DNA from: Flavobacterium tibetense
GTDB taxonomy: Bacteria; Bacteroidota; Bacteroidia; Flavobacteriales; Flavobacteriaceae
DNA: 64,000 nt
Reading direction: 5' to 3'
Assembly: GCF_003293845.1 (NCBI RefSeq)
Contig: NZ_QLST01000009.1
Span: 1 to 64,000, forward strand
The translations under genes were made by a program, and so were the position numbers. Of this stretch, positions 17,523 to 29,755 are shown piece after piece. The notes under the pieces are model-generated. The model did no database searches. It worked only from the letters and a program-made list of their open reading frames with translations, and was not told the DNA's origin. The stretch's first letter is position 1. Every line of letters starts with the position of its first letter.

Positions 17523-18083
17523 ATGAAAAAACAAATGATTACCTTTTTTGTATTGATTGCAACAGCAATGACAATGAATGCTCAAAAAACCGTAGCTGGC
17601 GTTAAAGTAGATGACAAACTAGCTATTGAAGGTCAAAACTTAGTGCTGAACGGAGTAGGAACAAGAGTAAAAATGTTCATGGACATGTATGTTGGTGCTT
17701 TATATGTAGAGAAAAAAAGTACTAATGCCAATGAAATTATGGCTAGTAAAGATGGATCAGCGATTCGTTTAACAATCGTTTCTGGATTAATCAGTTCAGA
17801 TAAAATGATTGATGCGGTTACTGAAGGTTTTGAAAATTCAACTGGAGGGAAAACAGCGCCATTAAAATCAAAAATTGATAAATTCATCAGTTTCTTTAAA
17901 GATGAAATCAAAAAAGGCGATGTGTTCACTATGGTAAATACTGATGAAGGTGTTGTAGTTTACAAAAACAATACTAAAAAAGGAACCATCGAAGGAAACG
18001 ATTTCAAAAAAGCCTTATTCGGAATTTGGTTGTCAGCAAAACCAGCTGACAAAAACTTGAAGAAAGCGATGTTAGGACAATAG
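17523..18083 (+). CDS. chalcone isomerase-like domain protein, exported
   Basis: A 186-residue protein with a Sec signal peptide (about 1-20, ending TMNAQ). The mature part follows the chalcone isomerase-like pattern: LNGVGTRVKMFMDMYVGALYVE, then LTIVSGLISSDKMIDAVTEGF, then a C-terminal KKALFGIWLSAKPADKNLKKAMLG. Bacterial members of this type lack evidence for flavonoid chemistry and may bind lipids or fatty acids. It stands 20 bp after the YihY gene and ends in a terminator. Confidence 0.82.
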   Translation: MKKQMITFFVLIATAMTMNAQKTVAGVKVDDKLAIEGQNLVLNGVGTRVKMFMDMYVGALYVEKKSTNANEIMASKDGSAIRLTIVSGLISSDKMIDAVTEGFENSTGGKTAPLKSKIDKFISFFKDEIKKGDVFTMVNTDEGVVVYKNNTKKGTIEGNDFKKALFGIWLSAKPADKNLKKAMLGQ

Positions 18084-18106
18084 TCTTAAATAAAAATAAT
18101 TAAAAG

Positions 18107-18129
18107 AACACTTTCATTTTGGAAGTGTT
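18107..18129 (+). terminator. rho-independent terminator
   Basis: Stem aacactt (18107-18113) with aagtgtt (18123-18129) around a 9-base loop, followed by a run of T. It closes the nadC-YihY-chalcone isomerase run. Confidence 0.75.
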
Positions 18130-18168
18130 TTTTTATACTAAAATCTTTCGTTGTTCTGATTTTCAAAT

Positions 18169-18176
18169 TATCTTTG
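18169..18176 (+). promoter_or_regulatory. -7 box directly before priA
   Basis: TATCTTTG ends 4 bp before the priA ATG. If used, transcription would begin at or next to the start codon, giving a leaderless mRNA. A TTCG at 18147-18150 is a weak -33 candidate at 18-bp spacing. Confidence 0.4.
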
Positions 18177-18180
18177 TTTC

Positions 18181-20628
18181 ATGTTGTACTTTGTTGAAGT
18201 GGTTTTGCCTTTAGCAGTTCCCAAAAATTTTACTTACCAAATTTCTGAAACCGAGTTCCATTATATTCAAATTGGAATGCGAGTGGCGGTGCCTTTTGGT
18301 AAAAGTAAAATTTACACCGCATTAGTCATTACTAAACATCACAATCCGCCGCAATTATATCAAGCCAAAGAAATTCATCAAATTTTAGATGAAAAACCCA
18401 TTGTAAATGAAACTCAAATTGCACATTGGCAATGGATAGCTTCATATTATATGTGTTCGTTGGGAGAAGTTTTTAGAGCTGCGTTGCCAACGGGTTATAT
18501 TTTGGAAAGTGAAACCATAGTAACTGCATCAAAAAATCAAACCGAAACTAATGGACTTCAAGATGATGAGTTTTTGATTTTTGAAGCTTTACAACAACAA
18601 TCATCGATTTCGATTCAAGATGTGGTGAAGATTTTGGGTAAAAAAACGGTTTTGCCAGTTATTAATAGAATGTTAGCCAAAGGGGCTTTGGAATTGCAAG
18701 AAGAAATCAACGAGCAATACAAACCCAAGTTAATGCGCTACATCAAAATGCCCGAACATTTGTTGCAACCAGAAGCTTTAACCCAAGTTTTAGCAATGGT
18801 AACCAAAGCCAAAAAACAACACGAATTGGTTTTGAAATACTTCCAATTGCAAGCCCAACATAAAAAACCAATTTCGGTTAAGCATTTACTAGATTTTTCC
18901 GGAAGTGCTGCTGCTATTGTGAAGGCTTTGGTAGAAAAAGAAATTTTTGAAGAATACTATTTACATCAAGACCGCGTAGTTTTTGAGAAAAAAAATGATG
19001 CCGATTTTACTCTAAGTGAACACCAACAAACCGCTTTTGATGCCATACAAACTAATTTTAATTCTAATGACGTTTGTTTGCTTCATGGTGTAACCGCTTC
19101 GGGTAAAACAGAAATTTACATCAAATTGATGGAGCAGTATTTGCATCAAGACAAACAAGTGTTGTTTTTATTGCCTGAAATTGCACTAACTTTTCAATTA
19201 GTGCAACGATTAACGGCTTATTTTGGAAATCAAGTAGCTGTTTTTCATTCCAAATATACCAATAACGAACGCATTGAAGTTTGGAATCAATTAGTAGCCA
19301 ATTCCGAAAAAGCGAAAATTGTCATTGGTGTTCGAAGTGCATTGTTTCTACCGTTTTCAAATTTGGGTTTATTAGTCATTGATGAAGAACATGAAGCTAC
19401 ATTCAAACAGCAAGATCCAGCGCCACGTTATCATGCGCGTGATGCTGCAGTAGTTTTAGCCAAAATGCATCAAGCAAAAGTGCTTTTAGGAAGCGCCACA
19501 CCAAGTTTGGAAACGTATTACAACACCAAAAATGGGAAATACGGTTTAGTAACTTTAAAAGAGCGTTTTGGAAATGTAGTGTTGCCTGAAATTGAATTGG
19601 TAGATTTAAAAGATTGTTATTTCCGTAAGCGAATGTCAGGACATTTTTCAGATACTTTATTGAAAGAAATCACAGAAACATTGGCTTTGGGTGAACAAGT
19701 TATTTTGTTCCAAAACCGCAGAGGTTATTCGTCTTATGTGGAATGTATTCCGTGTGGTCATGTGCCGCATTGCCCGAGTTGTGATGTGAGTTTAACGTAT
19801 CATAAATTCAAAAACCAATTGCGTTGTCATTATTGTGGTTATTCGATTGCGAATCCAACGCATTGTCACAGTTGTCAATCAGTAGATTTAACAACCAAAG
19901 GTTTTGGAACGGAGCAAATTGAATTGGAATTAAAAACCTTATTTCCAGAGAAGAAAATTGGTAGAATGGATCAAGATACCACTCGAGGAAAATTTGGCTA
20001 CGAAAAAATCATCGATGCTTTCAAAAATCAAGAATATGATATTTTGGTAGGAACGCAAATGTTAGCTAAAGGATTGCATTTCGATAATGTTACATTAGTT
20101 GGAGTAATGAATGCCGATAATTTATTGAATCAACCGCATTTTAGAGCGTATGAAAGAGCATTTCAAATGCTAACTCAAGTCGCAGGTCGAGCAGGAAGAA
20201 AAGCCAAAAAAGGGAAAGTGATTATTCAAACGTATAATCCGTATCACAATACCATTCAGCAAGTGGTTTCTAATGATTATTTGGCCATGTTTAAAGAACA
20301 GTTGTACGAGCGACAAAATTTCAATTATCCGCCGTTTTGCAGAATTATCCGAATTACAGTAAAACATAGAGATTTTGAAAAATTGAAAGAAGGTGCTATG
20401 TGGTTGTACAATGTATTGCAACAACAATTACAAATTCCAGTTTTAGGTCCAGAAGAACCAGCCATAAACAGAATTAGAAATGAATATATTAGAACGATTT
20501 TGATTAAAATTCCAACAACTGCCAATTTGGGGCAAAAGAAGCAAGTTGTAGCGAAGTGTTTGTCAAGTTTTGAAGCCATTGCGGCTTATCGTTCTATTAA
20601 AGTTACTTTGAATGTTGATTACAGTTAA
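18181..20628 (+). CDS. priA: primosomal protein N' (replication restart helicase PriA)
   Basis: A 3'-to-5' helicase that recognises stalled forks and reloads the replicative helicase. The 815-residue protein has an N-terminal 3'-DNA-binding domain. The helicase motifs follow: Walker A GVTASGKTE, DEEHEATFKQ, GSATPSLETY, and the late LAKGLHFDNV and QVAGRAGR motifs. Between the lobes is the zinc module (CIPCGHVPHCPSCD, then CHYCGYSIANPTHCHSC), eight cysteines in four pairs. The stop codon overlaps the stop of the LytTR gene on the opposite strand. Confidence 0.97.
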   Translation: MLYFVEVVLPLAVPKNFTYQISETEFHYIQIGMRVAVPFGKSKIYTALVITKHHNPPQLYQAKEIHQILDEKPIVNETQIAHWQWIASYYMCSLGEVFRAALPTGYILESETIVTASKNQTETNGLQDDEFLIFEALQQQSSISIQDVVKILGKKTVLPVINRMLAKGALELQEEINEQYKPKLMRYIKMPEHLLQPEALTQVLAMVTKAKKQHELVLKYFQLQAQHKKPISVKHLLDFSGSAAAIVKALVEKEIFEEYYLHQDRVVFEKKNDADFTLSEHQQTAFDAIQTNFNSNDVCLLHGVTASGKTEIYIKLMEQYLHQDKQVLFLLPEIALTFQLVQRLTAYFGNQVAVFHSKYTNNERIEVWNQLVANSEKAKIVIGVRSALFLPFSNLGLLVIDEEHEATFKQQDPAPRYHARDAAVVLAKMHQAKVLLGSATPSLETYYNTKNGKYGLVTLKERFGNVVLPEIELVDLKDCYFRKRMSGHFSDTLLKEITETLALGEQVILFQNRRGYSSYVECIPCGHVPHCPSCDVSLTYHKFKNQLRCHYCGYSIANPTHCHSCQSVDLTTKGFGTEQIELELKTLFPEKKIGRMDQDTTRGKFGYEKIIDAFKNQEYDILVGTQMLAKGLHFDNVTLVGVMNADNLLNQPHFRAYERAFQMLTQVAGRAGRKAKKGKVIIQTYNPYHNTIQQVVSNDYLAMFKEQLYERQNFNYPPFCRIIRITVKHRDFEKLKEGAMWLYNVLQQQLQIPVLGPEEPAINRIRNEYIRTILIKIPTTANLGQKKQVVAKCLSSFEAIAAYRSIKVTLNVDYS

Positions 20629-21320
20629 AGTGCTGCGATTGCAGTAGTAATTACATCTTTTTTGTTTCTACTAATAGGGATTTTTGTTGGACCAACTTCA
20701 GCAAATTTACTATTGAATTTGTCGATGCGTTCTACATTAACGATATAGGATTTGTGCACTCTAACAAATTTTCCTTCAGGTAATTCACTCTCAAAAGATT
20801 TCATTGTCGATAAAACCAAATGGTTTTCATCATCAGTTATGATTTTGATGTAATCACCGTATGCTTCAATCCATTTAATTTTTGAAGTGTAAATTTTTAA
20901 TTTTTTCAGATTGCTTTTAATAATGATAGATTCACCATGATCTTCGGGTGCTTCATTACGCAATTGATGCAATTCCAAAGCTTTTTTAACCGCTTTTAGA
21001 AAACGTTCTTTGGAAATAGGTTTTTGTAAGAAATCTGTGGCTTCATAGTCAAACGCTTTTACTGCATAATCCGCTTTGGAAGTAATAAAGACAATTTGTG
21101 GTTTTACTTTCAATCCATCCAATAAATCAAATCCATTGATTAAAGGCATTTCAATGTCAAGAAAAATCAAATCAACTTTGTTGTGATTTAAACTGTTTTT
21201 TGCTTCCAATGCATTTGCAAAGTCGCCAACAAGATGTAAACTAGTAGAGTCATTTACAAGTTTAGTTATAGTCATTCTTTGAATGGTGCTATCGTCAACT
21301 ACTATACAATTCAGTTTCAT
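20625..21320 (-). CDS. LytTR-type response regulator
   Basis: A two-domain transcription factor. The receiver domain (about 1-120) has acidic VVDDS and the phosphoacceptor Asp55 (LIFLDIEMP). The LytTR DNA-binding domain follows (about 135-231), with IIIKSNLKKLKIYTSKIKWIEA and RVHKSYIVNVERID. I use the ATG at 21320 (MKLNCIVVDD, 231 residues) because the upstream extension in the same frame is low-complexity and unlike the family. No LytS-type kinase gene is adjacent, so the partner lies elsewhere. Confidence 0.9.
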   Translation of the reverse strand: MKLNCIVVDDSTIQRMTITKLVNDSTSLHLVGDFANALEAKNSLNHNKVDLIFLDIEMPLINGFDLLDGLKVKPQIVFITSKADYAVKAFDYEATDFLQKPISKERFLKAVKKALELHQLRNEAPEDHGESIIIKSNLKKLKIYTSKIKWIEAYGDYIKIITDDENHLVLSTMKSFESELPEGKFVRVHKSYIVNVERIDKFNSKFAEVGPTKIPISRNKKDVITTAIAAL

Positions 21321-21407
21321 AGGCTCGTATTTTATGTCATAAATATACTGTAAAAAAAAATATAAATTTAGTTTTTTTATAAAAAATGTGAAATAATTCA
21401 TGTTGAG

Positions 21408-21438
21408 TTTGAAAGTTCTAATAAAATGCTTACTTTTG
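21408..21438 (+). promoter_or_regulatory. promoter of the S6-S18-L9 operon
   Basis: A -33 TTTG (21408-21411) and a -7 TACTTTTG (21431-21438) are separated by 19 bp, close to the Bacteroidota housekeeping sigma consensus. Predicted transcription start is about 30 bp before the rpsF ATG. This is the best-formed promoter in the window. Confidence 0.65.
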
Positions 21439-21472
21439 CACCCAATTTAAAATAATTTAAATCATTATTATT

Positions 21473-21814
21473 ATGAATCATTATGAAACTGTTTTCATCT
21501 TGAATCCCGTTTTATCTGAACAACAGGTAAAGGAAACAGTAAGCAAATTCGAAGATTTTCTTACTTCTAGAGGGGCTGAGATGGTATCAAAAGAGGATTG
21601 GGGCTTAAAAAAATTAGCTTATGAAATCCAACACAAGAAAAGTGGTTTTTATCACTTATTTGAGTTCAAAGCACCAGGAGAAATTATTATCGGTTTTGAA
21701 ACGGAATTCCGTAGAGATGAGCGTATTATGCGTTTCTTAACAGTAGCTTTAGATAAGCACGCTGTTTCTTGGGCAGAAAGAAGAAGAACAAAGTTAAAAT
21801 CTAAATCAAACTAA
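21473..21814 (+). CDS. rpsF: 30S ribosomal protein S6
   Basis: A 113-residue primary rRNA-binding protein of the small subunit platform, which assembles together with S18. The start [18 protein letters not shown] and the middle [20 protein letters not shown] are typical. First gene of the rpsF-rpsR-rplI operon, 2 bp before rpsR. Confidence 0.98.
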   Translation: MNHYETVFILNPVLSEQQVKETVSKFEDFLTSRGAEMVSKEDWGLKKLAYEIQHKKSGFYHLFEFKAPGEIIIGFETEFRRDERIMRFLTVALDKHAVSWAERRRTKLKSKSN

Positions 21815-21816
21815 TT

Positions 21817-22113
21817 ATGTCTACACTAGAGCAATCTGCAAAAGGGAAAAAAGAGGGTGATATTAGATATCTAACTCCTTTAAATATTGAGACAAACAAA
21901 CAAAAGAAATATTGTCGTTTCAAAAAATCAGGTATCAAGTATATCGATTATAAAGATGCTGATTTCTTATTGAAATTCGTTAACGAGCAAGGTAAAATTT
22001 TACCAAGACGTTTAACTGGAACTTCATTAAAATACCAAAGAAAAGTTTCTGTAGCTGTTAAAAGAGCTCGTCACTTAGCTTTAATGCCATACGTGGCCGA
22101 TTTATTAAAATAA
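21817..22113 (+). CDS. rpsR: 30S ribosomal protein S18
   Basis: A 98-residue protein that binds S6 on the platform of the small subunit. The C-terminal half has the family core [18 protein letters not shown] and [13 protein letters not shown]. The zinc-type cysteines found in some S18 forms are absent apart from Cys in KYCRFKK. It is followed by a 65-bp gap with strong secondary structure before rplI. Confidence 0.97.
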   Translation: MSTLEQSAKGKKEGDIRYLTPLNIETNKQKKYCRFKKSGIKYIDYKDADFLLKFVNEQGKILPRRLTGTSLKYQRKVSVAVKRARHLALMPYVADLLK

Positions 22114-22126
22114 TAATTAACGAATA

Positions 22127-22178
22127 GTTGTTGTCTCGATAACAATCGGGACTAACTTCTAAAATAAAGGACAACAAC
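22127..22178 (+). promoter_or_regulatory. candidate rplI leader with two exclusive RNA folds
   Basis: gttgttgtc (22127-22135) is perfectly complementary to gacaacaac (22170-22178), which directly precedes the rplI ATG. The left arm also takes part in a hairpin, gtctcgat (22133-22140) with atcgggac (22145-22152), with the loop aaca. Only one of these can form at a time, so one state could hide the ribosome entry site. Regulation is inferred from structure only. Confidence 0.4.
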
Positions 22179-22622
22179 ATGGAACTTATTTTAAAACAAG
22201 ACGTTGCTAACTTAGGATTTAAAGACGATGTAGTTACTGTAAAAAACGGTTACGGACGTAACTTTTTAATTCCTCAAGGTTTTGCTATTTTAGCAACGCC
22301 TTCAGCTAAAAAAGTATTAGCTGAAAACTTAAAACAAAAAGCACACAAAGAAGCTAAAATTGTTGCTGATGCAAAAGCTTTAGCTGAATCTTTGAAAGCT
22401 TTGGAAATCAAAATTACTGCTAAGGCTGGTGGTGATAAATTATTTGGTTCTGTATCTAATGCAAACATCGTTGAGGCGTTGGCTGCTAATGGTCACTCAA
22501 TCGATAGAAAATTTGTTACTAGCGGATTAGTGAAACGTGTTGGTAAATATACTGCAAGTATTAGACTTCACAGAGATGTAATCGTTGAATTACCATATGA
22601 AATTGTTGCTGAAAAAGCATAA
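22179..22622 (+). CDS. rplI: 50S ribosomal protein L9
   Basis: A 147-residue two-domain protein near the L1 stalk. The N-terminal domain MELILKQDVANLGFKDDVVTVKNGYGRNFLIPQG is shown in part by its conserved GYGRNFLIP. A long helix rich in Ala/Lys connects to the C-terminal domain (GGDKLFGSVSNANI). Last gene of the S6-S18-L9 operon and followed by a terminator. Confidence 0.98.
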   Translation: MELILKQDVANLGFKDDVVTVKNGYGRNFLIPQGFAILATPSAKKVLAENLKQKAHKEAKIVADAKALAESLKALEIKITAKAGGDKLFGSVSNANIVEALAANGHSIDRKFVTSGLVKRVGKYTASIRLHRDVIVELPYEIVAEKA

Positions 22623-22642
22623 TTTTATAAAAAATATGAATT

Positions 22643-22672
22643 AGCCTTCCTTTTTTGGAGGGCTTTTTTTTT
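22643..22672 (+). terminator. rho-independent terminator after rplI
   Basis: Stem agccttcc (22643-22650) with ggagggct (22657-22664), one G-U pair, T6 loop and a long T run after it. Confidence 0.88.
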
Positions 22673-22683
22673 ATATTTACCAC

Positions 22684-25839
<3,156 letters not shown>

Positions 25840-25850
<11 letters not shown>

Positions 25851-26541
25851 AGATATTGCTCTTGTTTTGTTTTTCATTGCCAATGCATGTTATCTTTTTT
25901 TCTTTAGAATTATGGAAAACAAAGACATGTCTTTAGTGTTTAAACCTATGATAATTCCTTTTATTTTTCTGTATTATACTATTGAATCTAAAAAGAAAAA
26001 AAATCCATTGCATTTATTGCTTTTGGGTTTAATTTTTATTGCAGATAATATCAATTTATTGCTTGAAACTATTTTTTATCAATTCGCAATTTTGATTTAT
26101 CTAATTGTCTTAGTGATTTTGTTTTTCTTAATTGTTAAAGATGCTAAAATCATTAATCAAAACTCTAAATTGTCCAAATATCTCGGACTTCTTTTTATAG
26201 TTGCTATAGCTTTTGCTTTAATTACCAAAATAACGTCAGTTTTCATTGTGAAAACAAAGTTTCATAGCTACTATTTAATTTTAAATTACATAGTATTTTT
26301 TGTAGGGGTTTTAGCAATGAGCTTTTATAATTTTATAAAGTTTAAGAGTAAAAGCGCTAAATTTTTATTGTTAGCTCTTGGTTTTATGTTTTTGTCAGAT
26401 ATGTTATCAGTAACAAAAACCTATTATTTGAAATATGATGTCTTTGTTTATCTGAGTATGTTATTAGAGTTGCCTGTATATTACTTTTTTGCTCAATTTT
26501 TCATTGAGCGAGACAAAAATGCTGAAAAAATTAAAGAATAA
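25840..26541 (+). CDS. YhhN-like polytopic membrane protein, copy 2
   Basis: A 233-residue protein with about eight membrane segments and the same layout as its upstream neighbour. The marks in common are FKPMIIPFIFLYYTIESK near residue 35, IADNINLLL, and the late GFMFLSDMLSVTKTY. The two copies are clearly diverged, which points to an old tandem duplication. The 3' end overlaps by 11 bp with the metallophosphatase gene on the other strand. Family assignment is tentative. Confidence 0.6.
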
Positions 26542-27445
26542 TATTTCTTGTTTTTGTATCGTAATGTTTGTCACTTGAGAAATAGAAATCAATTCTTCCT
26601 AAGTTTATTCCAAAACAACCTACTTGATTAATTAAAACCGGTTGACCATCGCGATTGGTTTCTACAATTGGTTTATCTAAAAAGGTATGTGTATGACCAC
26701 CAATAATCAAATCGATGTTTTTTGTTTTTTGAGCCAATAACACATCACAAACTTTTTCTGGGGCGTTAGTGTATTTAAAACCCAAATGCGAAAGACAAAT
26801 GACCAAATCACATTTCTCTTGTTCTTTCAAAGTTTGTGTCATTTCTTCAGCAATTTCAATTGGATTTAGATATTTGGTTTCTTTGTAAAGTTTTTTGTCC
26901 ACTAAACCATTCAACTCAACGCCTAATCCAAATATCCCGATTTTAATTCCGTCTTTTTTGATGATTTTATAGGGTTTCACTATTCCGTCTAAAATAGTGT
27001 TTTTGAAATCATAATTAGCGGATACAAAATCAAATTTCGCATGAGGTAATTGCGCATAAAAACCATCAATTCCATTGTCAAAATCATGATTTCCCATGGT
27101 TGCTACATCATATTGCATCATGCTCATTAATTTGAATTCCAATTCGCCGCCATAATAATTAAAATACGGAGTTCCTTGAAAAATATCACCAGCATCTAAA
27201 AGCAAAACATTCTCTTCTTCTTGTCTGATTTTTTGAATGGCATTTGCTCTTCTCGCTGCTCCGCCCATTCCAGGATTTTTAGGATGATCAACTGGAAAAG
27301 GATCAATGTGACTATGCGTATCATTGGTATGAAGAATAGTTATTTTTTTAGTTTTTTTGGTAGTAAAACTACTCAAAGTTAAACCGCTAAAACTTAGAAA
27401 AGCCGAACTACTTACGGTTTGCTGTATAAAATTTCTTCTTTTCAT
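26531..27445 (-). CDS. 5'-nucleotidase-type metallophosphatase, exported
   Basis: A 304-residue metallophosphoesterase corresponding to the N-terminal catalytic domain of UshA-like 5'-nucleotidases. It starts with a Tat-like signal (MKRRNFIQQ followed by a hydrophobic stretch). Metal-binding motifs are all visible: HTNDTHSHID, LLDAGDIFQG, TMGNHDFDNG, SHLG and GGHTHTF. The nucleotide-binding C-terminal domain is absent but is encoded by the gene just upstream (3-bp gap). So a normally single enzyme is split across two genes, probably acting together on periplasmic nucleotides. Confidence 0.9.
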   Translation of the reverse strand: MKRRNFIQQTVSSSAFLSFSGLTLSSFTTKKTKKITILHTNDTHSHIDPFPVDHPKNPGMGGAARRANAIQKIRQEEENVLLLDAGDIFQGTPYFNYYGGELEFKLMSMMQYDVATMGNHDFDNGIDGFYAQLPHAKFDFVSANYDFKNTILDGIVKPYKIIKKDGIKIGIFGLGVELNGLVDKKLYKETKYLNPIEIAEEMTQTLKEQEKCDLVICLSHLGFKYTNAPEKVCDVLLAQKTKNIDLIIGGHTHTFLDKPIVETNRDGQPVLINQVGCFGINLGRIDFYFSSDKHYDTKTRNIIL

Positions 27446-27448
27446 AAG

Positions 27449-28231
27449 TTACTCGATGATGATTTTAGGTTCAGTTAGATTAGGAATGGTATCCACTCGT
27501 TTGAAGTAGTCAATAAATACATTTCTGAGTTTGTAATCCAAATCATAATTTTTGGAACTCGATTTTAAAAAAATCATGTTGTCACCGCCATTAGCTAAAT
27601 AATCGGAAGTTAGAACATAGTATATTTTGTTTTGGTCGAGCGGTTGTTGGTTTATTTCGATTCGCTTAATCGTTTTTTCGTCCTTTTCAAGGAAAATTTT
27701 AATTCCTGCCAATGGATGAGGTTTCTTGTCCAAAATCATATAATTTGCCAATTCAGCTATTGCTTTTCCATCTAATGTTAAAACTACTATACTATTTTCA
27801 AAAGGCATGATTTCGTATGCTGTTCTAGTGGTTACATTTCCTTTTGGAATTATAGCCCTAATTCCACCATGATTTAAAATGCAGATGTCGATTGTTTTAT
27901 TTTCTCTTTGAAAAAAAATGGGATTGCTCATCAATAGTGTCGTTTCTGCAAAAAAGTTTCCAATATTGGTTTCCCATTTGCCTTTACTTTTATCTTGAGT
28001 GATTGGGTTGTAGGCTAAAATACTATCTAAATCTTTATTGATGTGATTTTTATAGGGTGACACAAAAGCGTCAATTTCTGCATCAGTTTCAAAGCTCTCA
28101 TTAATGTTGATTTGCTTGCCTTGAATCTCATATAAATGATTTATTTTTGACTTACAAGAAGCAATCAAAGTAAATGTTAATAATATAACAAAATAGCACA
28201 AATAATATTTTTTCTTTTTTACATTTACCAT
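27449..28231 (-). CDS. 5'-nucleotidase C-terminal domain protein, lipoprotein
   Basis: A 260-residue protein with a lipoprotein signal ending in LIASCKSK. The mature part is the substrate-specificity domain of UshA-type nucleotidases: ETNIGNFFAETTLL, DICILNHGGIRAIIPKG, TAYEIMPFENSIVVLTL, and the late YYVLTSDYLANGGDNM. It lacks the metallophosphatase half, which the next gene supplies. Divergent from the gene at 28280. Confidence 0.9.
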   Translation of the reverse strand: MVNVKKKKYYLCYFVILLTFTLIASCKSKINHLYEIQGKQININESFETDAEIDAFVSPYKNHINKDLDSILAYNPITQDKSKGKWETNIGNFFAETTLLMSNPIFFQRENKTIDICILNHGGIRAIIPKGNVTTRTAYEIMPFENSIVVLTLDGKAIAELANYMILDKKPHPLAGIKIFLEKDEKTIKRIEINQQPLDQNKIYYVLTSDYLANGGDNMIFLKSSSKNYDLDYKLRNVFIDYFKRVDTIPNLTEPKIIIE

Positions 28232-28279
28232 TCCTTTGTAGCTTTAAATATTTAATTTTGTTCAATTCGTAAATTTACT

Positions 28280-28798
28280 ATGTTTTCTAAAATAATAAAG
28301 GAGTTTTTTCTAAAAAAGTTGGTTAACAAAAAGCTAACGCAACATGAACTAAATGAAGCTGATGGCAAAATAACGACCATCGGAATTTTAGTAGATGAAA
28401 CCTATTTTGAGAACAAAGAACATTTATACCAACAATTTTTAGCTCAAGGATTTTTACCTGAAAACATAGTTTTGTTGTCTTTTAAAAACAAATACAAAGC
28501 CAAAGAAACGGTAAAAGAACCTTATTTTTCGCTAACCAATGTGGGTTTGTCTGGAAGAATAAACAAAAAGGAAGTTCAAGATTTCATCAAAACACCTTTC
28601 GATATGTTGGTTAGTTTTTACGATGAACGAAAAGCACCATTAATGTTGGTAACCAAACAATCCAAAGCTAAGTTTAAAGTTGGTTTTTCATCAGTCGACA
28701 AACGAATGTTTCATTTGATGATAGCATCACAAGTGGAAAAGCAAGAAGAGTTTACATCAGAATTATTCAAATATTTGAGAATATTAAATAAAATTTAA
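28280..28798 (+). CDS. conserved Bacteroidota protein (probably DUF6913)
   Basis: A 172-residue soluble protein of unknown function. From memory it matches DUF6913, often found next to dapA in this group. Visible features are a basic N-terminal helix (IIKEFFLKKLVNKKL), a beta-alpha core (ITTIGILVDETYF) and a conserved FDMLVSFYDE. The start of dapA follows its stop codon directly, so the two are co-transcribed. Confidence 0.65.
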   Translation: MFSKIIKEFFLKKLVNKKLTQHELNEADGKITTIGILVDETYFENKEHLYQQFLAQGFLPENIVLLSFKNKYKAKETVKEPYFSLTNVGLSGRINKKEVQDFIKTPFDMLVSFYDERKAPLMLVTKQSKAKFKVGFSSVDKRMFHLMIASQVEKQEEFTSELFKYLRILNKI

Positions 28799-29677
28799 AT
28801 GCAAAAGTTTATTGGTACTGGAGTGGCATTGGTAACTCCTTTTAAAAATGATTTTTCGGTTGATGTTGAGGCGTTAACTAGAATTGTGAATTACGTTATT
28901 GATGGTGGAGTAGAATATTTAGTTGTTTTAGGAACTACTGCTGAATCTGCAACACTTTCAGTTGAAGAAAAAGAATTGGTTATTGCAACCATTGTAAACG
29001 CCAATGCTGGAAGATTGCCTTTGGTATTAGGTGTTGGTGGAAATAACACTGCTAAAGTAATTGAAGAGTTAAAATCAAGAGATTTCTCAAATTTTGATGC
29101 TATTTTGTCGGTTTCGCCGTATTATAATAAACCTACACAAGAAGGAATATACCAACATTTCAAAGCAGTAGCTGATGCATCACCAATTCCAGTGATTTTG
29201 TATAATGTTCCTGGAAGAACTGCTAGTAATATGTTACCAACAACCGTAGCAAGAATTGCTAATGATTGCAAAAATGTTATTGGAATTAAAGAAGCGGCGG
29301 GTGATATTGTTCAAGCTATGAAATTAATTCAAATCACTCCAAAAGGGTTTTTAGTGATTTCAGGAGATGATATGATTACGTTACCAATGGTTTTAGCGGG
29401 TGGAGCAGGAGTGATTTCTGTGATTGGAGAAGGTTTTCCAAAGGATTTTTCTGAAATGGTACGTTTAGGATTGCAAAGAAAAGTAGATGAAGCTTATCAA
29501 TTGCATTACAAATTAGCTGACGCTATTGATATGATTTTTGAACAAGGAAATCCAGCTGGAATTAAGGAAGTGTTTAAATCATTGGGATTATCGGAAAACA
29601 CAGTGCGCTTGCCTTTAGTTTCTGTAAATGACGACTTGGCTAACAGATTGGATAACTTCACCAAAATTAATAGCTAA
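28799..29677 (+). CDS. dapA: 4-hydroxy-tetrahydrodipicolinate synthase
   Basis: Condenses pyruvate with aspartate semialdehyde in the pathway to diaminopimelate and lysine. The 292-residue TIM-barrel enzyme shows GTTAES (substrate loop), ILYNVPGRT with the catalytic Tyr, and [11 protein letters not shown] with the Schiff-base Lys. Its start codon is adjacent to the preceding stop. No lysine riboswitch is apparent upstream. Confidence 0.96.
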   Translation: MQKFIGTGVALVTPFKNDFSVDVEALTRIVNYVIDGGVEYLVVLGTTAESATLSVEEKELVIATIVNANAGRLPLVLGVGGNNTAKVIEELKSRDFSNFDAILSVSPYYNKPTQEGIYQHFKAVADASPIPVILYNVPGRTASNMLPTTVARIANDCKNVIGIKEAAGDIVQAMKLIQITPKGFLVISGDDMITLPMVLAGGAGVISVIGEGFPKDFSEMVRLGLQRKVDEAYQLHYKLADAIDMIFEQGNPAGIKEVFKSLGLSENTVRLPLVSVNDDLANRLDNFTKINS

Positions 29678-29708
29678 AAAAAGATTTTCGTAGTATTTAA
29701 ATAATGCC

Positions 29709-29716
29709 TAAATTTG
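29709..29716 (+). promoter_or_regulatory. -7 box for bamD-rpoZ-coaBC
   Basis: TAAATTTG lies about 40 bp before the bamD ATG. A TTCG at 29687-29690 is a weak -33 candidate at 18-bp spacing. Confidence 0.4.
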
Positions 29717-29755
29717 CAGTTGCTTTTTAGCGAATAAAAAACAAGTAGAAATAGA

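Noticed and set aside
28799-29677. Lysine riboswitch before dapA
   Set aside because: The upstream gene ends directly at the dapA start, leaving no leader.
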